Positions 33,068 through 42,278 of a stretch of 64,000 nucleotides of DNA are shown here, one piece after another. Each line of letters opens with the position of its first letter. The first letter of the stretch is position 1. A program made the translations under genes and the position numbers. This DNA is from CAYQLT01 sp964418425 (GTDB lineage: Bacteria > Bacillota > Limnochordia > Limnochordales > Geochordaceae), in the NCBI GenBank assembly GCA_964418425.1, contig CAYQLT010000002.1, forward strand, positions 83,167 through 147,166. The letters run 5' to 3'. The notes below the pieces were generated by a model. That model was not told the origin of the DNA. It worked only from the letters and a program-made list of their open reading frames with translations, and did no database searches.

Positions 33068-33625
33068 ATGGAGCGGGCCCTGGCCGAGGCGGCCGCAAAC
33101 GTCGCCCGGTGGGCGGTGCCCGGCCTGGTGGCGGTCATCGTGGGGCTGGGGCTGTGGCGCGGGATTCCCGTGTACGAGGTGTTCGTGAGAGGGGCCCGTT
33201 CCGGGCTGGCCGTGGGGCTGCGGCTGGTTCCCTACATGGTGGCCATGCTGACGGCCACCGAGGTGTTTCGGCAATCGGGAGCCATGGACAGCTTTACGGC
33301 GCTGGCGGGCCCGGTTGCTCGGTGGGTGGGCCTGCCGACCCAGGTGTTGCCGCTGGCGCTCATCCGCCCTCTCTCCGGTTCGGCCGCCATGGGGCTCCTG
33401 GCCTTCCTGCTGGAAGCCTACGGGCCCGACAGCGCCGAGGGACGACTGGCGTCGGTCATGCAGGGAAGCACGGAGACCACCCTTTACGTTATCACCGTCT
33501 ACCTGGGTTCGGTGGGCATCCGTGATCCTCGCTGGGCTCTCGCCACCGGCCTGCTGGCCGACGCGGCCGGCTTTTGCGCGGCGGCGCTGTTCACCCGCCT
33601 GCTGCTGCCCGGCGCCTTTCCATGA
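33068..33625 (+). CDS. spmB: spore maturation protein B
   Basis: Partner of SpmA, with the same Gate-type membrane fold: V-P-Y-M-V-A-M-L, F-R-Q-S-G-A-M, P-L-A-L-I-R-P-L-S-G-S-A-A, and M-Q-G-S-T-E-T-T-L-Y-V-I-T-V-Y. 185 residues. The 100-base spacer after spmA contains an out-of-frame stretch but no gene. Together with sigH it is good evidence that the organism forms spores. Confidence 0.94.
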   Translation: MERALAEAAANVARWAVPGLVAVIVGLGLWRGIPVYEVFVRGARSGLAVGLRLVPYMVAMLTATEVFRQSGAMDSFTALAGPVARWVGLPTQVLPLALIRPLSGSAAMGLLAFLLEAYGPDSAEGRLASVMQGSTETTLYVITVYLGSVGIRDPRWALATGLLADAAGFCAAALFTRLLLPGAFP

Positions 33626-33691
33626 ACTCTGCCCGGCCCCTTCCATGAACTCCCGGAAGACCCTGCGAGGGGGCGGCGCTAAACTGGTGCC

Positions 33692-34228
33692 ATGGAGGAG
33701 CATCGGCTGGCGGGCAGCGAGGCCATCGCCGCTCGCTTTCCCCCGAACCGATTTCTGGAGCGTCTGGTGTGCACCGCCCGGGAGTGGGGCGTCCGCTTCG
33801 AGGCCAGCCCCGTCTTCGAGCAGTGGCTGTACCACCCCGTACGCCGGGCCATCCTGGTGTGGCTGCCCGACCTGGAGCAGCAGTCTCTCTCCTACCTGGT
33901 CACCATCATGGCCCACGAGCTGGGGCACGCCGCCGACTTCGACCGCCGCCCGGACCTGGTCCGCCGGTTGGCTCACGGTGGCGACCCCCGGCTGCAGCAC
34001 GCCCTGGAGCGGGCCGCCTTCGTCAACGGGTTTGTCCTGCTCAAGCGCCTCAGCATCCCGGTCAGCTTGAGCCAGTACGTCGCCATGGTGGAGCCCCCCA
34101 TGGACCGCCACGTGGAGCGCGCGCTCAGGCGCCGGCTATGCTGCCTGCTCGACCGCCGGCTCCAGGGGGCGGCGGTGCGGGCGCAGCCTGCGCCGCCACA
34201 ATCCGCCGGTCTCCCACCCGTCGCGTGA
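33692..34228 (+). CDS. HELGH-motif putative metallopeptidase
   Basis: A 178-residue protein with M-A-H-E-L-G-H-A-A-D-F-D-R-R, an H-E-x-x-H zinc motif with a following Asp that could be a third ligand. Also seen are W-L-Y-H-P-V-R-R-A-I and a run predicted to be helical. No signal peptide or membrane segment. I do not recognise the family; a zinc-dependent peptidase role is inference from the motif alone. ATG at 33692, 66 bases after spmB, so probably in the spm transcript. The last 104 bases overlap the 3' end of selB on the opposite strand; the part beyond L-C-C-L-L-D-R-R looks like antisense readthrough, so the functional end may be earlier. Confidence 0.65.
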   Translation: MEEHRLAGSEAIAARFPPNRFLERLVCTAREWGVRFEASPVFEQWLYHPVRRAILVWLPDLEQQSLSYLVTIMAHELGHAADFDRRPDLVRRLAHGGDPRLQHALERAAFVNGFVLLKRLSIPVSLSQYVAMVEPPMDRHVERALRRRLCCLLDRRLQGAAVRAQPAPPQSAGLPPVA

Positions 34229-36125
34229 AACCCGTGCGGTCCAGGTACTCCAGCAGAGGGATCACGTACCGACGGCTTGAGCCCAGGGCATCTCGCACGC
34301 CGGCCGGGTCGACGCTGCCGCCGCGAGCCGCCAGGCTGGCCACCGCCGAGCGCACCCGCTCCAGCTGGGCGGGGGTGAAGAAGAGGTCCCGGCTGACCCG
34401 AACCAGCCTCCCCTGCTCCACCAGGGCCAGCAAGAGGTCCTCCCGAAAGCCCTGGCCCACCAGCTCTTCGTAGGCCGGAGGCGTGAAGCCGCCCGACTCC
34501 AGCACCCGCAGCAGGCGCTCCGCCTGGGCGCTGTCCTGCTCGGAGAACCGGGGACGGTGGCCGGCCCGGCGGATGCCCCGTTCCCCCGCCTCGATGAGCC
34601 CCCCGGCCACCAGCTGCGCCAGCGCCTCCTCAAACAAACGAGGGTCGATCCCCAAGAGCGAGCGGGCCGTCTCCCGGGGCATCTCCCCGGACAGGGGGTG
34701 GGTTTCGTGGTAGCGCTGCACCAGCGACACCACCGCCTGGCGCAGCCGCTGGGCGGACGGTGCGGACAGCCACCACTCCCCCATCCGAACGGCCTTCCCG
34801 GCCGCCTCCAGCGCTCTGGCCGCCCGCTCCAGCTCTTGGGATGAACCCTCCACGTGGTAGGCCATCTCGCCCGCGCGCACCGCCCCCCTGGCCTGCAGGG
34901 TGGAGGCGACGGCCTGCTCCAGATCGCCGGAGGCCTTCTGCCAGAGCAGGCTCAACTCGGCGCACGGCCGTCGGGTTCCCAGGAAGACTTCGGCCGCCCG
35001 CCTCTCGGGCCCGGGCAGGCGCCGGATCAGGCGCCGCCCCGTGAGCGCTTCGGCCAGCGGATCGACCACCTCCCCGCCGGCCAGGGTCAGCTGGCGGCCG
35101 GGATCCCGCAGGATGAGCCGGTCCAACCAGCGCAGAGGAAGCCCGGGGCCCTCCTGGAGGCTGAGCTGGGCAAGGGCCCGGTCCCCGGGCCCCAGGGTGC
35201 CGCCTGAAAGAAGCCGCACCGTGACAGCCCGTTCCGCCGTGCCGGTGTATAGGGTGAGGCGGGCCCCCGTACGCAGCGGGGCCGGAGCTTCGCGGACGAC
35301 CCGCAGCGCGACCACCGGCCAGCGGGCCAGCCGCCACTGTCCGGGACGTACCACCGCGCTGCCCCGTCCGGCCTGGCGTGGCTCGATGCCCGTCAGGTTG
35401 ACGGCCACCCGGCTTGCCGGCAGTGCTCGCTGCACCGGCCGGCGGTGGGTCTGAAGCCCCCGGACCCTGGCCGGGACGCCTTCGGGCAACACCTCCAGCT
35501 CCTGGTCCACCTCCAGGCTTCCGCCGGTGAGGGTTCCCGTCACCACCGTGCCGGCTCCGCGGATGGTGAAAGCCCTATCCACCCACAGCCGGGGCCGATG
35601 ATGGTCCGGGGCCGGGCCCAGGCGGGCCAGCTGGGCGTCCAGTTCCCGGACCAGCTGGTCCAGTCCCTGGCGGGTGACCGCGGAGACCCCCACCATCGGC
35701 ACCTCCTGCAGGGTGGTCCCCCGCAGGCGCTCGCGGACGTCCTCCATCACCAGGGCCACCCATTCGGGCTCGGCCAGATCTACCTTGCTGATGGCTACCA
35801 CGCCGGCCCCCACGCCCAGCAGGTCGAGGATGGCCAGATGCTCGGCCGACTGGGGCATCCAGCCCTCCACCGCGTCCACCACGAACAGGACCGCCTGGAT
35901 GGAGCCCACGCCCGCCAGCATGTTATGGATGAAGCGCTGGTGGCCCGGGACATCCACCAGCCCGATCTCCCGCCCCGATGGAAGCGCCATCCAGGCGAAA
36001 CCCAGGTCGATGGTCATCCCCCGAGCCTTTTCCTGGGGGAGCCGGTCGGGGTGGGTGCCGGTCAGCGCCTCGATGAGGGTGCTCTTGCCGTGATCCACGT
36101 GGCCGGCGGTCGCCACCACAAACAC
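34125..36125 (-). CDS. selB: selenocysteine-specific elongation factor SelB
   Basis: GTPase that carries selenocysteyl-tRNA to the ribosome at UGA codons with a SECIS hairpin. G-domain motifs: G-H-V-D-H-G-K-S at residues 8-15, D-V-P-G-H-Q-R-F-I-H-N-M, and S-K-V-D-L. Barrel domains II and III follow (F-T-I-R-G-A-G-T-V-V-T-G-T). The C-terminal half holds the winged-helix repeats that bind SECIS, ending with the R-Y-V-I-P-L-L-E-Y-L-D motif. 666 residues from GTG 36125. It follows selA by 16 bases. Its client in this window is the redoxin at 16327-17106. Confidence 0.96.
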   Translation of the reverse strand: MFVVATAGHVDHGKSTLIEALTGTHPDRLPQEKARGMTIDLGFAWMALPSGREIGLVDVPGHQRFIHNMLAGVGSIQAVLFVVDAVEGWMPQSAEHLAILDLLGVGAGVVAISKVDLAEPEWVALVMEDVRERLRGTTLQEVPMVGVSAVTRQGLDQLVRELDAQLARLGPAPDHHRPRLWVDRAFTIRGAGTVVTGTLTGGSLEVDQELEVLPEGVPARVRGLQTHRRPVQRALPASRVAVNLTGIEPRQAGRGSAVVRPGQWRLARWPVVALRVVREAPAPLRTGARLTLYTGTAERAVTVRLLSGGTLGPGDRALAQLSLQEGPGLPLRWLDRLILRDPGRQLTLAGGEVVDPLAEALTGRRLIRRLPGPERRAAEVFLGTRRPCAELSLLWQKASGDLEQAVASTLQARGAVRAGEMAYHVEGSSQELERAARALEAAGKAVRMGEWWLSAPSAQRLRQAVVSLVQRYHETHPLSGEMPRETARSLLGIDPRLFEEALAQLVAGGLIEAGERGIRRAGHRPRFSEQDSAQAERLLRVLESGGFTPPAYEELVGQGFREDLLLALVEQGRLVRVSRDLFFTPAQLERVRSAVASLAARGGSVDPAGVRDALGSSRRYVIPLLEYLDRTGFTRRVGDRRIVAAQAAPAPPPPGAGGRAGSIAGA

Positions 36126-36141
36126 GCCCCGCCCACCTCCT

Positions 36142-37602
36142 TCATCCGGCCGCCCCCGGCGCCGTCAGCGCCCGGCTGAGCGCGCCGGCCACAAGTTCGT
36201 CCTCTTCCGCGAGCACGGTGCGCAGGTCGATGAGCAGGGCGTCCTCCTCAAGCCGGGCCACCACCGGTGGCGTCGAACGGCGCAGGCGATCCGCCAGCTC
36301 CCGGGTCGAGGCGGGCGCCGCCTCCTCGTACCCCGAGCCAGGCCTGGGAACCACGCGCACCGCCCAGGAGTCCAGCACCTCCCCCGGAAGGGAACCGCCT
36401 CCCACCGTCGCCCGGCTCGGCACCACCTCCAGCACGTACCCGGCGGCCTGCGAGCCGGCGCGGGCCTCCACCTGCTCCACCAGACGCCGGGCCCGCTCGG
36501 CCAGGCGCGCCGGGTCGGCCCCGATCATGCTCCAAACGGGGATCTCCTCGTGGCGGCCCTCCACGTACAGCGCAAGCAGCGCCTCCATCGCGGCGACGGT
36601 CAGCTTGTCCACCCGCAGCGCCCGGGCCAGCGGGTGGCGGCTTGCCGCCTCGACGATGGCCCTCCGCCCCACCACCAGCCCGGCCTGAGGGCCGCCCAGG
36701 AGCTTGTCGCCGCTGAACATGACCGCGTCGGCTCCCGCCCGCAGCGCCTCCTGCACGGTGGGCTCTCGGGCCATCCCGTAGCGGGTCGTGTCCACAAGGC
36801 AGCCCGAGCCCAGGTCTTCCAGCATCAGAAGCCCGTGCCGGTGAGCCAGCTCTGCCAGCTCGATGACCTCCACCGATTCGGAGAACCCCACGATGCGGTA
36901 GTTGCTGGTGTGCACCTTCATGATGGCCGCGGTCTTGGGAGTGATGGCGGCCTCGTAGTCCTTCAACCGGGTCCGGTTGGTGGTGCCCACCTCCACCAGG
37001 GCGCAGCCGCTCTGGGCCATCACGTCGGGCAGGCGAAACTCGCCCCCGATCTCGATCAGCTCGCCCCGGGAGACGATCACCTCCCGGCCCGAGCACGTGG
37101 CGCTCAGCACCAAGAGTACGGCGGCTGCGTTGTTGTTGACGGCCAGCGCGGCCTCGGCACCGGTGGCCAGGGTGAGAAGCTCCTCGAGGCGGCTTTCGCG
37201 CCGGCCCCTCCGTCCGCTGTCCAGGTCAAGCTCCAGGTTGCAGTAGCCACGCGCTGCCCGCACCAGCGCCTGCACCGCCGGTTCGGGCAGCACGGCACGA
37301 CCCAGGTTGGTGTGCAGGATGACACCGGTGGCGTTGACCACGCCCACAAGACGTCGGCGGCGGTACGCACCCGCCAGCTCCCCGAGCAGACGGATGGCCG
37401 CCTCCCAAGTTCCGCCTTCCTGCCCGGCCGTCGGCGGCCCCTCTCGAAGGCGCGCGACGGCACGTCGGGCCAGCTCCACCGCCGCTGCCCGGGGAATCCC
37501 CTCCGTCAGGCCCATGGCCTGCGCCTCGCGCACCAGCCGGTCGACGGAGGGAAGCGCCCGCCGGCCGTCCCCCCCACCGCGCGCCTTCACGCCCGTCCCC
37601 AT
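36142..37602 (-). CDS. selA: L-seryl-tRNA(Sec) selenium transferase SelA
   Basis: PLP enzyme that turns seryl-tRNA(Sec) into selenocysteyl-tRNA. Motifs: P-S-V-D-R-L near the N-terminus, I-L-H-T-N-L-G-R-A (substrate loop), V-N-N-N-A-A-A-V-L-L, and the PLP lysine in F-S-G-D-K-L-L-G-G-P-Q-A-G. 486 residues from the ATG at 37602; open frame continues to 38052 but overlaps the start of the divergent gabT-like gene and is not conserved. First gene of selA-selB. selD and tRNA-Sec were looked for and not found in the window. Confidence 0.96.
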   Translation of the reverse strand: MGTGVKARGGGDGRRALPSVDRLVREAQAMGLTEGIPRAAAVELARRAVARLREGPPTAGQEGGTWEAAIRLLGELAGAYRRRRLVGVVNATGVILHTNLGRAVLPEPAVQALVRAARGYCNLELDLDSGRRGRRESRLEELLTLATGAEAALAVNNNAAAVLLVLSATCSGREVIVSRGELIEIGGEFRLPDVMAQSGCALVEVGTTNRTRLKDYEAAITPKTAAIMKVHTSNYRIVGFSESVEVIELAELAHRHGLLMLEDLGSGCLVDTTRYGMAREPTVQEALRAGADAVMFSGDKLLGGPQAGLVVGRRAIVEAASRHPLARALRVDKLTVAAMEALLALYVEGRHEEIPVWSMIGADPARLAERARRLVEQVEARAGSQAAGYVLEVVPSRATVGGGSLPGEVLDSWAVRVVPRPGSGYEEAAPASTRELADRLRRSTPPVVARLEEDALLIDLRTVLAEEDELVAGALSRALTAPGAAG

Positions 37603-37795
37603 CGAACCCCCCGTTTCGTTTTCACCTGCGGCAAGCCGCCCACCTCCCCCCGAGTCAGCGCGGTGAAGGGCCGCCCCCCCGCCCCCGACCAGCCGGGCGG
37701 AGGGGTTGGCGGCACGGGCGGCGTATGCTAAACCGGCGGCGCACCGGCAAGGGCCACGGAGGGGCATCGCCGGGCGACGCCCAAGGAGGATGCGT

Positions 37796-39151
37796 GTGGC
37801 ACAGTATGCACAAGTGAATACGCCCCTTCCCGGCCCCAGGGCCCGGGCCCTGCTGGAGGAGCTGCGGCGCTGGGTTCCGCGGGCCATGACCCCCTCGGTT
37901 CCCACCGTGATCGAGCGCGCCGAAGGCGCCATCATCGAGGATGTTGACGGCAACCGGTTCATCGACTTCTCCGGGGGCGTGGGGGTTCTCAACGTGGGCC
38001 ACGTTCCCGAGGCCGTCACCCGGGCTGCCGGCCGCCAACTGGGTAGGTTCATCCATACGGACTTCGCGGTGGTGCCCTACGAGTCGTACATCCGCCTGGC
38101 CGAGGCCCTTGCCGCCCGCGCCCCGGGGGCATCCCCCAAGAAGGCGGCCTTCTTCAACTCCGGGGCGGAGGCGGTGGAAAACGCCGTCAAGCTGGCCCGC
38201 TACGTGACGGGCCGTCCGGGCGTGCTCGCTCTGGAGGGCGCCTTTCACGGGCGCACGTACATGGCCCTCACCCTGACCAGCAAGGTGGTTCCCTACAAGG
38301 AGCACTTCGGCCCCTTCGTGCCCGAGGTGTACCGGGTCGCCGCCCCGTACTGCTACCGGTGCCCCCTGGGCCTGCGTTACCCCGGCTGCGGCGTGGAGTG
38401 CGCCCGCAGCGTGGAGCGGGCCTTCGTCACCGGGGTCTCGCCCCGAGCCACCGCCGCGCTGGTGGTGGAGCCCGTGCAGGGAGAAGGGGGCTTTGTGGTT
38501 CCCCCGCCCGAGTACCTGCCCCTGGTGCGCGAGATCACCGCCCGCCACGGGATCCTGCTCATCGTCGACGAGATCCAAACCGGGTTCGGTCGCACGGGAC
38601 GTTTTTTTGCCGTGGAGCACTTTGGCGTGGAGCCGGACGTCATCACGGTGGGGAAGTCCATTGCGGCCGGTTTTCCGCTATCAGGCGTCATTGCGCGCTC
38701 CGACCTCTTCGATCAGCTGGGGGAGGGGGTCATCGGCGGAACCTACGTGGGCAACCCGGTCGCCTGCCAGGCAGCCCTGGCGGTGCTGGAGATGCTGGAG
38801 CGGGAGGGACTCGTCCAAAGGGCCGAAGCCATCGGGAGGACCATCCGGGACCGGCTGGAGCGTCTGCAGGAGTCGGTGCCCCTGGTGGGGGACGTGCGCG
38901 GCCTGGGGGCCATGGTGGCCATGGAGCTGGTGCGGGATCGGCAGAGCAAGGAGCCGGCGGCCGAAGAGACGTCCCGCATCCTGCGCCGTTGCGTGGAGCG
39001 CGGCCTCATTTGCCTGAAGGCAGGCGTCCACAACAACGTCATCCGGATTTTGGCCCCGCTGGTCATCCCCGACGCGCAGCTGGCCGAGGGGCTCGACATC
39101 CTGGAGCAGGCCGTCCGGGAGGAGGCGCACGGGCGCAGCCCAAACGCCTGA
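37796..39151 (+). CDS. class III aminotransferase, 4-aminobutyrate aminotransferase type
   Basis: PLP-dependent transaminase. I-V-D-E-I-Q-T-G-F-G-R-T-G (PLP-binding Asp) and I-T-V-G-K-S-I-A-A-G-F-P-L-S (Schiff-base Lys) are clear, as are N-S-G-A-E-A-V-E-N-A and F-H-G-R-T. Sequence pattern (Y-R-C-P-x-G, E-P-V-Q-G-E-G-G-F-V-V-P-P) fits GabT or PuuE better than ArgD. 451 residues. The start is GTG 37796: AAGGAGG at 37783-37789 is 6 bases before it, whereas the ATG at 37790 abuts the ribosome site. Convergent with the GNAT gene. Confidence 0.9.
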   Translation: MAQYAQVNTPLPGPRARALLEELRRWVPRAMTPSVPTVIERAEGAIIEDVDGNRFIDFSGGVGVLNVGHVPEAVTRAAGRQLGRFIHTDFAVVPYESYIRLAEALAARAPGASPKKAAFFNSGAEAVENAVKLARYVTGRPGVLALEGAFHGRTYMALTLTSKVVPYKEHFGPFVPEVYRVAAPYCYRCPLGLRYPGCGVECARSVERAFVTGVSPRATAALVVEPVQGEGGFVVPPPEYLPLVREITARHGILLIVDEIQTGFGRTGRFFAVEHFGVEPDVITVGKSIAAGFPLSGVIARSDLFDQLGEGVIGGTYVGNPVACQAALAVLEMLEREGLVQRAEAIGRTIRDRLERLQESVPLVGDVRGLGAMVAMELVRDRQSKEPAAEETSRILRRCVERGLICLKAGVHNNVIRILAPLVIPDAQLAEGLDILEQAVREEAHGRSPNA

Positions 39152-39166
39152 CGGGCCCGCAACGTC

Positions 39167-40117
39167 TCAACCTTGCCGGCGGCGGACCATGGTAGCGAAA
39201 ACCCGGGAGATCACGGCCCCTACCTTGCGGGCGTAAAAGCAGCGGGGCCCCGCCCAGGCGATCTCGGCGACCTCGTAACCCCGCCGACCCATCGCTTCCA
39301 GGCACTGCAGGCACAGCTCGGTCCCCACCCCGTTGGCCTGCAGGTCCGGCTGCACCCCCATGGGCCCCAGCCACCCCGGGCGGGTCGAGTCGAAGACGGC
39401 GAAGGCGACGATCTTGCCCTCCCGGACGGCCACAAAGCCCGAGGGGGGCTCCCTCCGCAGGGCCAGCAAGGCTTCGTAGGTCCAGTTGGGCCCCCAGTGC
39501 TGCTCCAGCCAGGCCGCAAAGGGCTCGCGGTCTTCCGGCACAAGGGGCCGCACGACGATGCCGGCCGCCGAAAGGCGGGCCGTTCGGGCGGAGCGCTGGC
39601 CATCCGCCCTGCGGGTTGCCTCGGCCGTGGAGACGGCCATGTTGAACTCGTAGCCCTCTATGCGGTATCCCCTGCGCTCCAACAGGCAGAGCGCGGGGGT
39701 GTAGCGCACGTCCACCCCGGGCCACAGGTAGCTCGGCGAACCCCCGAAGGCCCGGATGGACGCGACGCCACGCTCCCAAAGCCGCCGCTCCAGCTCGTCC
39801 AAAAGCCGCGTGGCCACACCCTGCCGGCGGAAAGCCGGAGCGACCGCCAGAAACTGGACGTACCCCGTGGCCCGGCCCCCGCCGGCGGAGGGCCTGGCCA
39901 CCCCGACCGCCGCCCCCACCAGCTGCCCGCCGCGGCGGGCCGCCAGCCAGAGGGCCGGGTCGGCGTGGGGGTCCTCCAGGAGCTTCTCCCGCAACGTCTC
40001 GGCGTCCAGGGGCTCGCCCGGCTCGCACTGAGCCCACAGTCGGGCCAGCTCGCCGGCCCCCGCCAGGGCTTCGACCCCGGACACGGGTGCCGGCCGGGCC
40101 ACCATCTGCCTTTCCAT
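39167..40117 (-). CDS. double GNAT-domain acetyltransferase
   Basis: 316 residues forming two GCN5-type folds in tandem. The first has V-Q-F-L-A-V-A-P-A-F-R-R-Q-G-V-A-T-R-L-L (the acetyl-CoA loop R-x-x-G-x-A/G) at about residues 87-106; the second has M-G-V-Q-P-D-L-Q-A-N-G-V-G-T-E-L at about 258-273. The second loop lacks the first Arg, so that half may not bind CoA well. Substrate unknown. Divergent from ispH. Confidence 0.85.
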   Translation of the reverse strand: MERQMVARPAPVSGVEALAGAGELARLWAQCEPGEPLDAETLREKLLEDPHADPALWLAARRGGQLVGAAVGVARPSAGGGRATGYVQFLAVAPAFRRQGVATRLLDELERRLWERGVASIRAFGGSPSYLWPGVDVRYTPALCLLERRGYRIEGYEFNMAVSTAEATRRADGQRSARTARLSAAGIVVRPLVPEDREPFAAWLEQHWGPNWTYEALLALRREPPSGFVAVREGKIVAFAVFDSTRPGWLGPMGVQPDLQANGVGTELCLQCLEAMGRRGYEVAEIAWAGPRCFYARKVGAVISRVFATMVRRRQG

Positions 40118-40206
40118 GGATGGACCGACCCCCCTCGCCTGCTTCTCGCCCCGTCGTGCGCTACCCTTTCAGGCGAGTTATGCTGTAATCCGAGGAGGCC
40201 CGAGCT

Positions 40207-41178
40207 GTGGAGGTCATCCCCGTTACCCCTCGTGGGTATTGCTACGGCGTCGTGGACGCGATCCAGCTTGCCCGCCGCGTGGCCCGGGACCCCTCCACCC
40301 CGCGGCCGATCCACGTGCTCGGCCTTCTGGTGCACAACCGCCTGGCGGTGGAGGAGCTGGCCGGCCTGGGCATCATCTCCCTGGATGGGCCCGACCGGTT
40401 GGCCCTGCTGGATCAGATCCAGGGGGGCACCGTGATCTTCACGGCCCACGGAGTCTCTCCCCAGGTCAAGGAGAAGGCCCGGGCCCGAGGCCTGCACCTG
40501 GTGGACGCCACCTGTCCCGACGTGGCCCGAACCCACGACCTGGTGCGCCACCTGGCCAGCGAAGGGTATTTCATCGTCTACGTGGGCAAGCGGGGCCATC
40601 CCGAGCCGGAGGGTGTGATGGGGGAGGCGCCCGGCCGGGTCGCCCTGGTGGAGAGCGTGGCCGAGGCCGAGAGCGTGCCGGTGCCGCCGGGCCAGCCGGT
40701 GGCGGTGACCACCCAGACCACCCTCAGCCAGTGGGATACCCAGGCCATCATCGATCGGCTGCTGCAGCGCTTTCCCGACGCCCGGGTCTACAACGAGATC
40801 TGCCTGGCCACCCAGTTGCGCCAGCAGGCCGCCGTGGAGCAGGCCCAAAACGCAGACCTGGTGATCGTGGTGGGCGACCGCCGCAGCAACAACTCCAACC
40901 GGCTGGTTCAGGTGGTCCGCGAGCGGGCCGGAAAGCCGGCCTACCTGGTGGAGGACGTGGCCGACATCCAGCCCCGGTGGCTGGCCGGTGCCCGCCGGGT
41001 GGCGGTGACAGCCGGCTCGTCCACTCCAAGCCCCGTCACCCGGCGGGTGATCCAGTTCCTGCGCGAGTATGCGCCCCCATCGCCCGGCGAAGAGCCCCCG
41101 GAAGATGCCCACAGCCGCTTACCTCAAGCCGAGCCCGTCGCCCGGGAGCCGGCCGGTGCGGCCCGGCGGCCCGGATGA
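40207..41178 (+). CDS. ispH: 4-hydroxy-3-methylbut-2-enyl diphosphate reductase
   Basis: Iron-sulfur enzyme completing the MEP pathway. The three cluster cysteines are present: G-Y-C-Y-G-V (about residue 12), D-A-T-C-P-D-V (about 98) and E-I-C-L-A-T (about 197), plus H-G-V and T-T-Q-T-T-L-S and G-S-S-T-P-S. 323 residues with a non-conserved tail. GTG start after a GAGGAGG site. trxB follows by 54 bases, and thioredoxin may help reduce the enzyme. Confidence 0.96.
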   Translation: MEVIPVTPRGYCYGVVDAIQLARRVARDPSTPRPIHVLGLLVHNRLAVEELAGLGIISLDGPDRLALLDQIQGGTVIFTAHGVSPQVKEKARARGLHLVDATCPDVARTHDLVRHLASEGYFIVYVGKRGHPEPEGVMGEAPGRVALVESVAEAESVPVPPGQPVAVTTQTTLSQWDTQAIIDRLLQRFPDARVYNEICLATQLRQQAAVEQAQNADLVIVVGDRRSNNSNRLVQVVRERAGKPAYLVEDVADIQPRWLAGARRVAVTAGSSTPSPVTRRVIQFLREYAPPSPGEEPPEDAHSRLPQAEPVAREPAGAARRPG

Positions 41179-41232
41179 GAATAGGGAGGTCCGTGCTGCG
41201 CCGACCTCCACGAGGGAAAGGGGTCCGAGCCC

Positions 41233-42174
41233 GTGCCGCAGCTCATCATCCTGGGATCCGGTCCTGCAGGGCTCACGGCGGCCATTTACGCCGCCCGGGC
41301 CAAGCTGAAGCCTCTGGTGATCGCCGGCCGGGAAGCCGGCGGGCAGCTGATGCTGACCACGGAGGTGGAAAACTTCCCGGGCTTTCCCGACGGCATCCAG
41401 GGGCCTGAGCTGATGGATCGCATGCGCCAGCAGGCACAGCGCTTCGGAGCCGAATTCGTGGACGAGGATGCGGTGGGGGTCGACTTCCACCGCCGACCCT
41501 TCAAGGTGTTCACCGAGGGGGGAAGCTTCGAGGCGCAAGCCGTCATCGTGGCGACGGGCGCCTCGGCCAGGTGGCTGGGGTTGCCCTCGGAGACCCGCCT
41601 GCGGGGCCACGGGGTTTCCAGCTGTGCCACCTGCGACGGCTATTTCTTCCAGGGACAGAAGGTGGTGGTGGTGGGCGGCGGCGACACCGCCATGGAGGAG
41701 GCCACCTTCCTTACGCGCTTTGCCAGCGAGGTGGTGGTGGTGCACCGCCGTGAGCGCCTGCGGGCCAGCAAAGCGCTTCAGGAGCGTGCCTTCGCCAACC
41801 CCAAGATCCGGTTCATCTGGGAGACGGTGGTCGACGACGTCCTGGGCGACCGAACCGTCGAGGGGGTGCGCCTGCGCCACCTCCCCACCGGGCGGGTCTA
41901 CGACGAACCGTGCCAGGGCCTGTTCGTGGCCATCGGCCATGCCCCCAACACCGCGTTCCTGCAGGGGCAGCTGGAGCTGGACGCCCGCGGGTACATCCGC
42001 GTCCACGACGAGACCCGCACCAGCGTGGAGGGGGTTTTCTGCGCCGGCGACGTCCACGACCACCGCTACCGCCAGGCCATCACCGCGGCCGCCGCCGGCT
42101 GCAAGGCGGCCATGGACGCCGAGAGATGGCTGGAGGAGCAGACGCTCCGCCCCGCCGCACCCACGCCCTCGTAA
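41233..42174 (+). CDS. trxB: thioredoxin reductase
   Basis: FAD/NADPH enzyme reducing thioredoxins. G-S-G-P-A-G-L (FAD), redox motif S-S-C-A-T-C-D-G (about residues 133-140), G-G-G-D-T-A-M-E (NADPH) and H-R-R-E-R-L-R-A (2'-phosphate site), and G-V-F-C-A-G-D-V near the C-terminus. Normal cysteines, not Sec. 313 residues, GTG start. It may reduce the selenocysteine redoxin at 16327-17106, though they are not neighbours. Followed by a strong inverted repeat. Confidence 0.95.
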   Translation: MPQLIILGSGPAGLTAAIYAARAKLKPLVIAGREAGGQLMLTTEVENFPGFPDGIQGPELMDRMRQQAQRFGAEFVDEDAVGVDFHRRPFKVFTEGGSFEAQAVIVATGASARWLGLPSETRLRGHGVSSCATCDGYFFQGQKVVVVGGGDTAMEEATFLTRFASEVVVVHRRERLRASKALQERAFANPKIRFIWETVVDDVLGDRTVEGVRLRHLPTGRVYDEPCQGLFVAIGHAPNTAFLQGQLELDARGYIRVHDETRTSVEGVFCAGDVHDHRYRQAITAAAAGCKAAMDAERWLEEQTLRPAAPTPS

Positions 42175-42180
42175 ACAATG

Positions 42181-42212
42181 ACCCGGGGGCGGCACGGGCC
42201 CGGCCCCCGGGT
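42181..42212. terminator. bidirectional terminator between trxB and the sulfite-oxidase-like gene
   Basis: ACCCGGGGGC (42181-42190), a 12-base loop, GCCCCCGGGT (42203-42212): a perfect 10-bp stem between convergent genes. T-tract is weak on either side. Confidence 0.6.
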
Positions 42213-42278
42213 TGCACCCGCGCACCCGCCGCGGGGAGCAGACCGGCCGAGGCGGCTCCGGCGGGCACCCACCCGGCT

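Noticed and set aside
37603..38052. N-terminal extension of SelA by 150 residues
   Set aside because: The extra stretch is not SelA-like and lies antisense across the start of the aminotransferase gene; the ATG at 37602 fits family length.
37796..39151. ArgD or LysJ as the identity of the aminotransferase
   Set aside because: Length (451), Y-R-C-P-x-G and the absence of arginine-pathway neighbours fit the 4-aminobutyrate group better.
41620..41660. Selenocysteine in TrxB
   Set aside because: The redox motif is C-A-T-C with normal Cys codons and the frame has no internal TGA.
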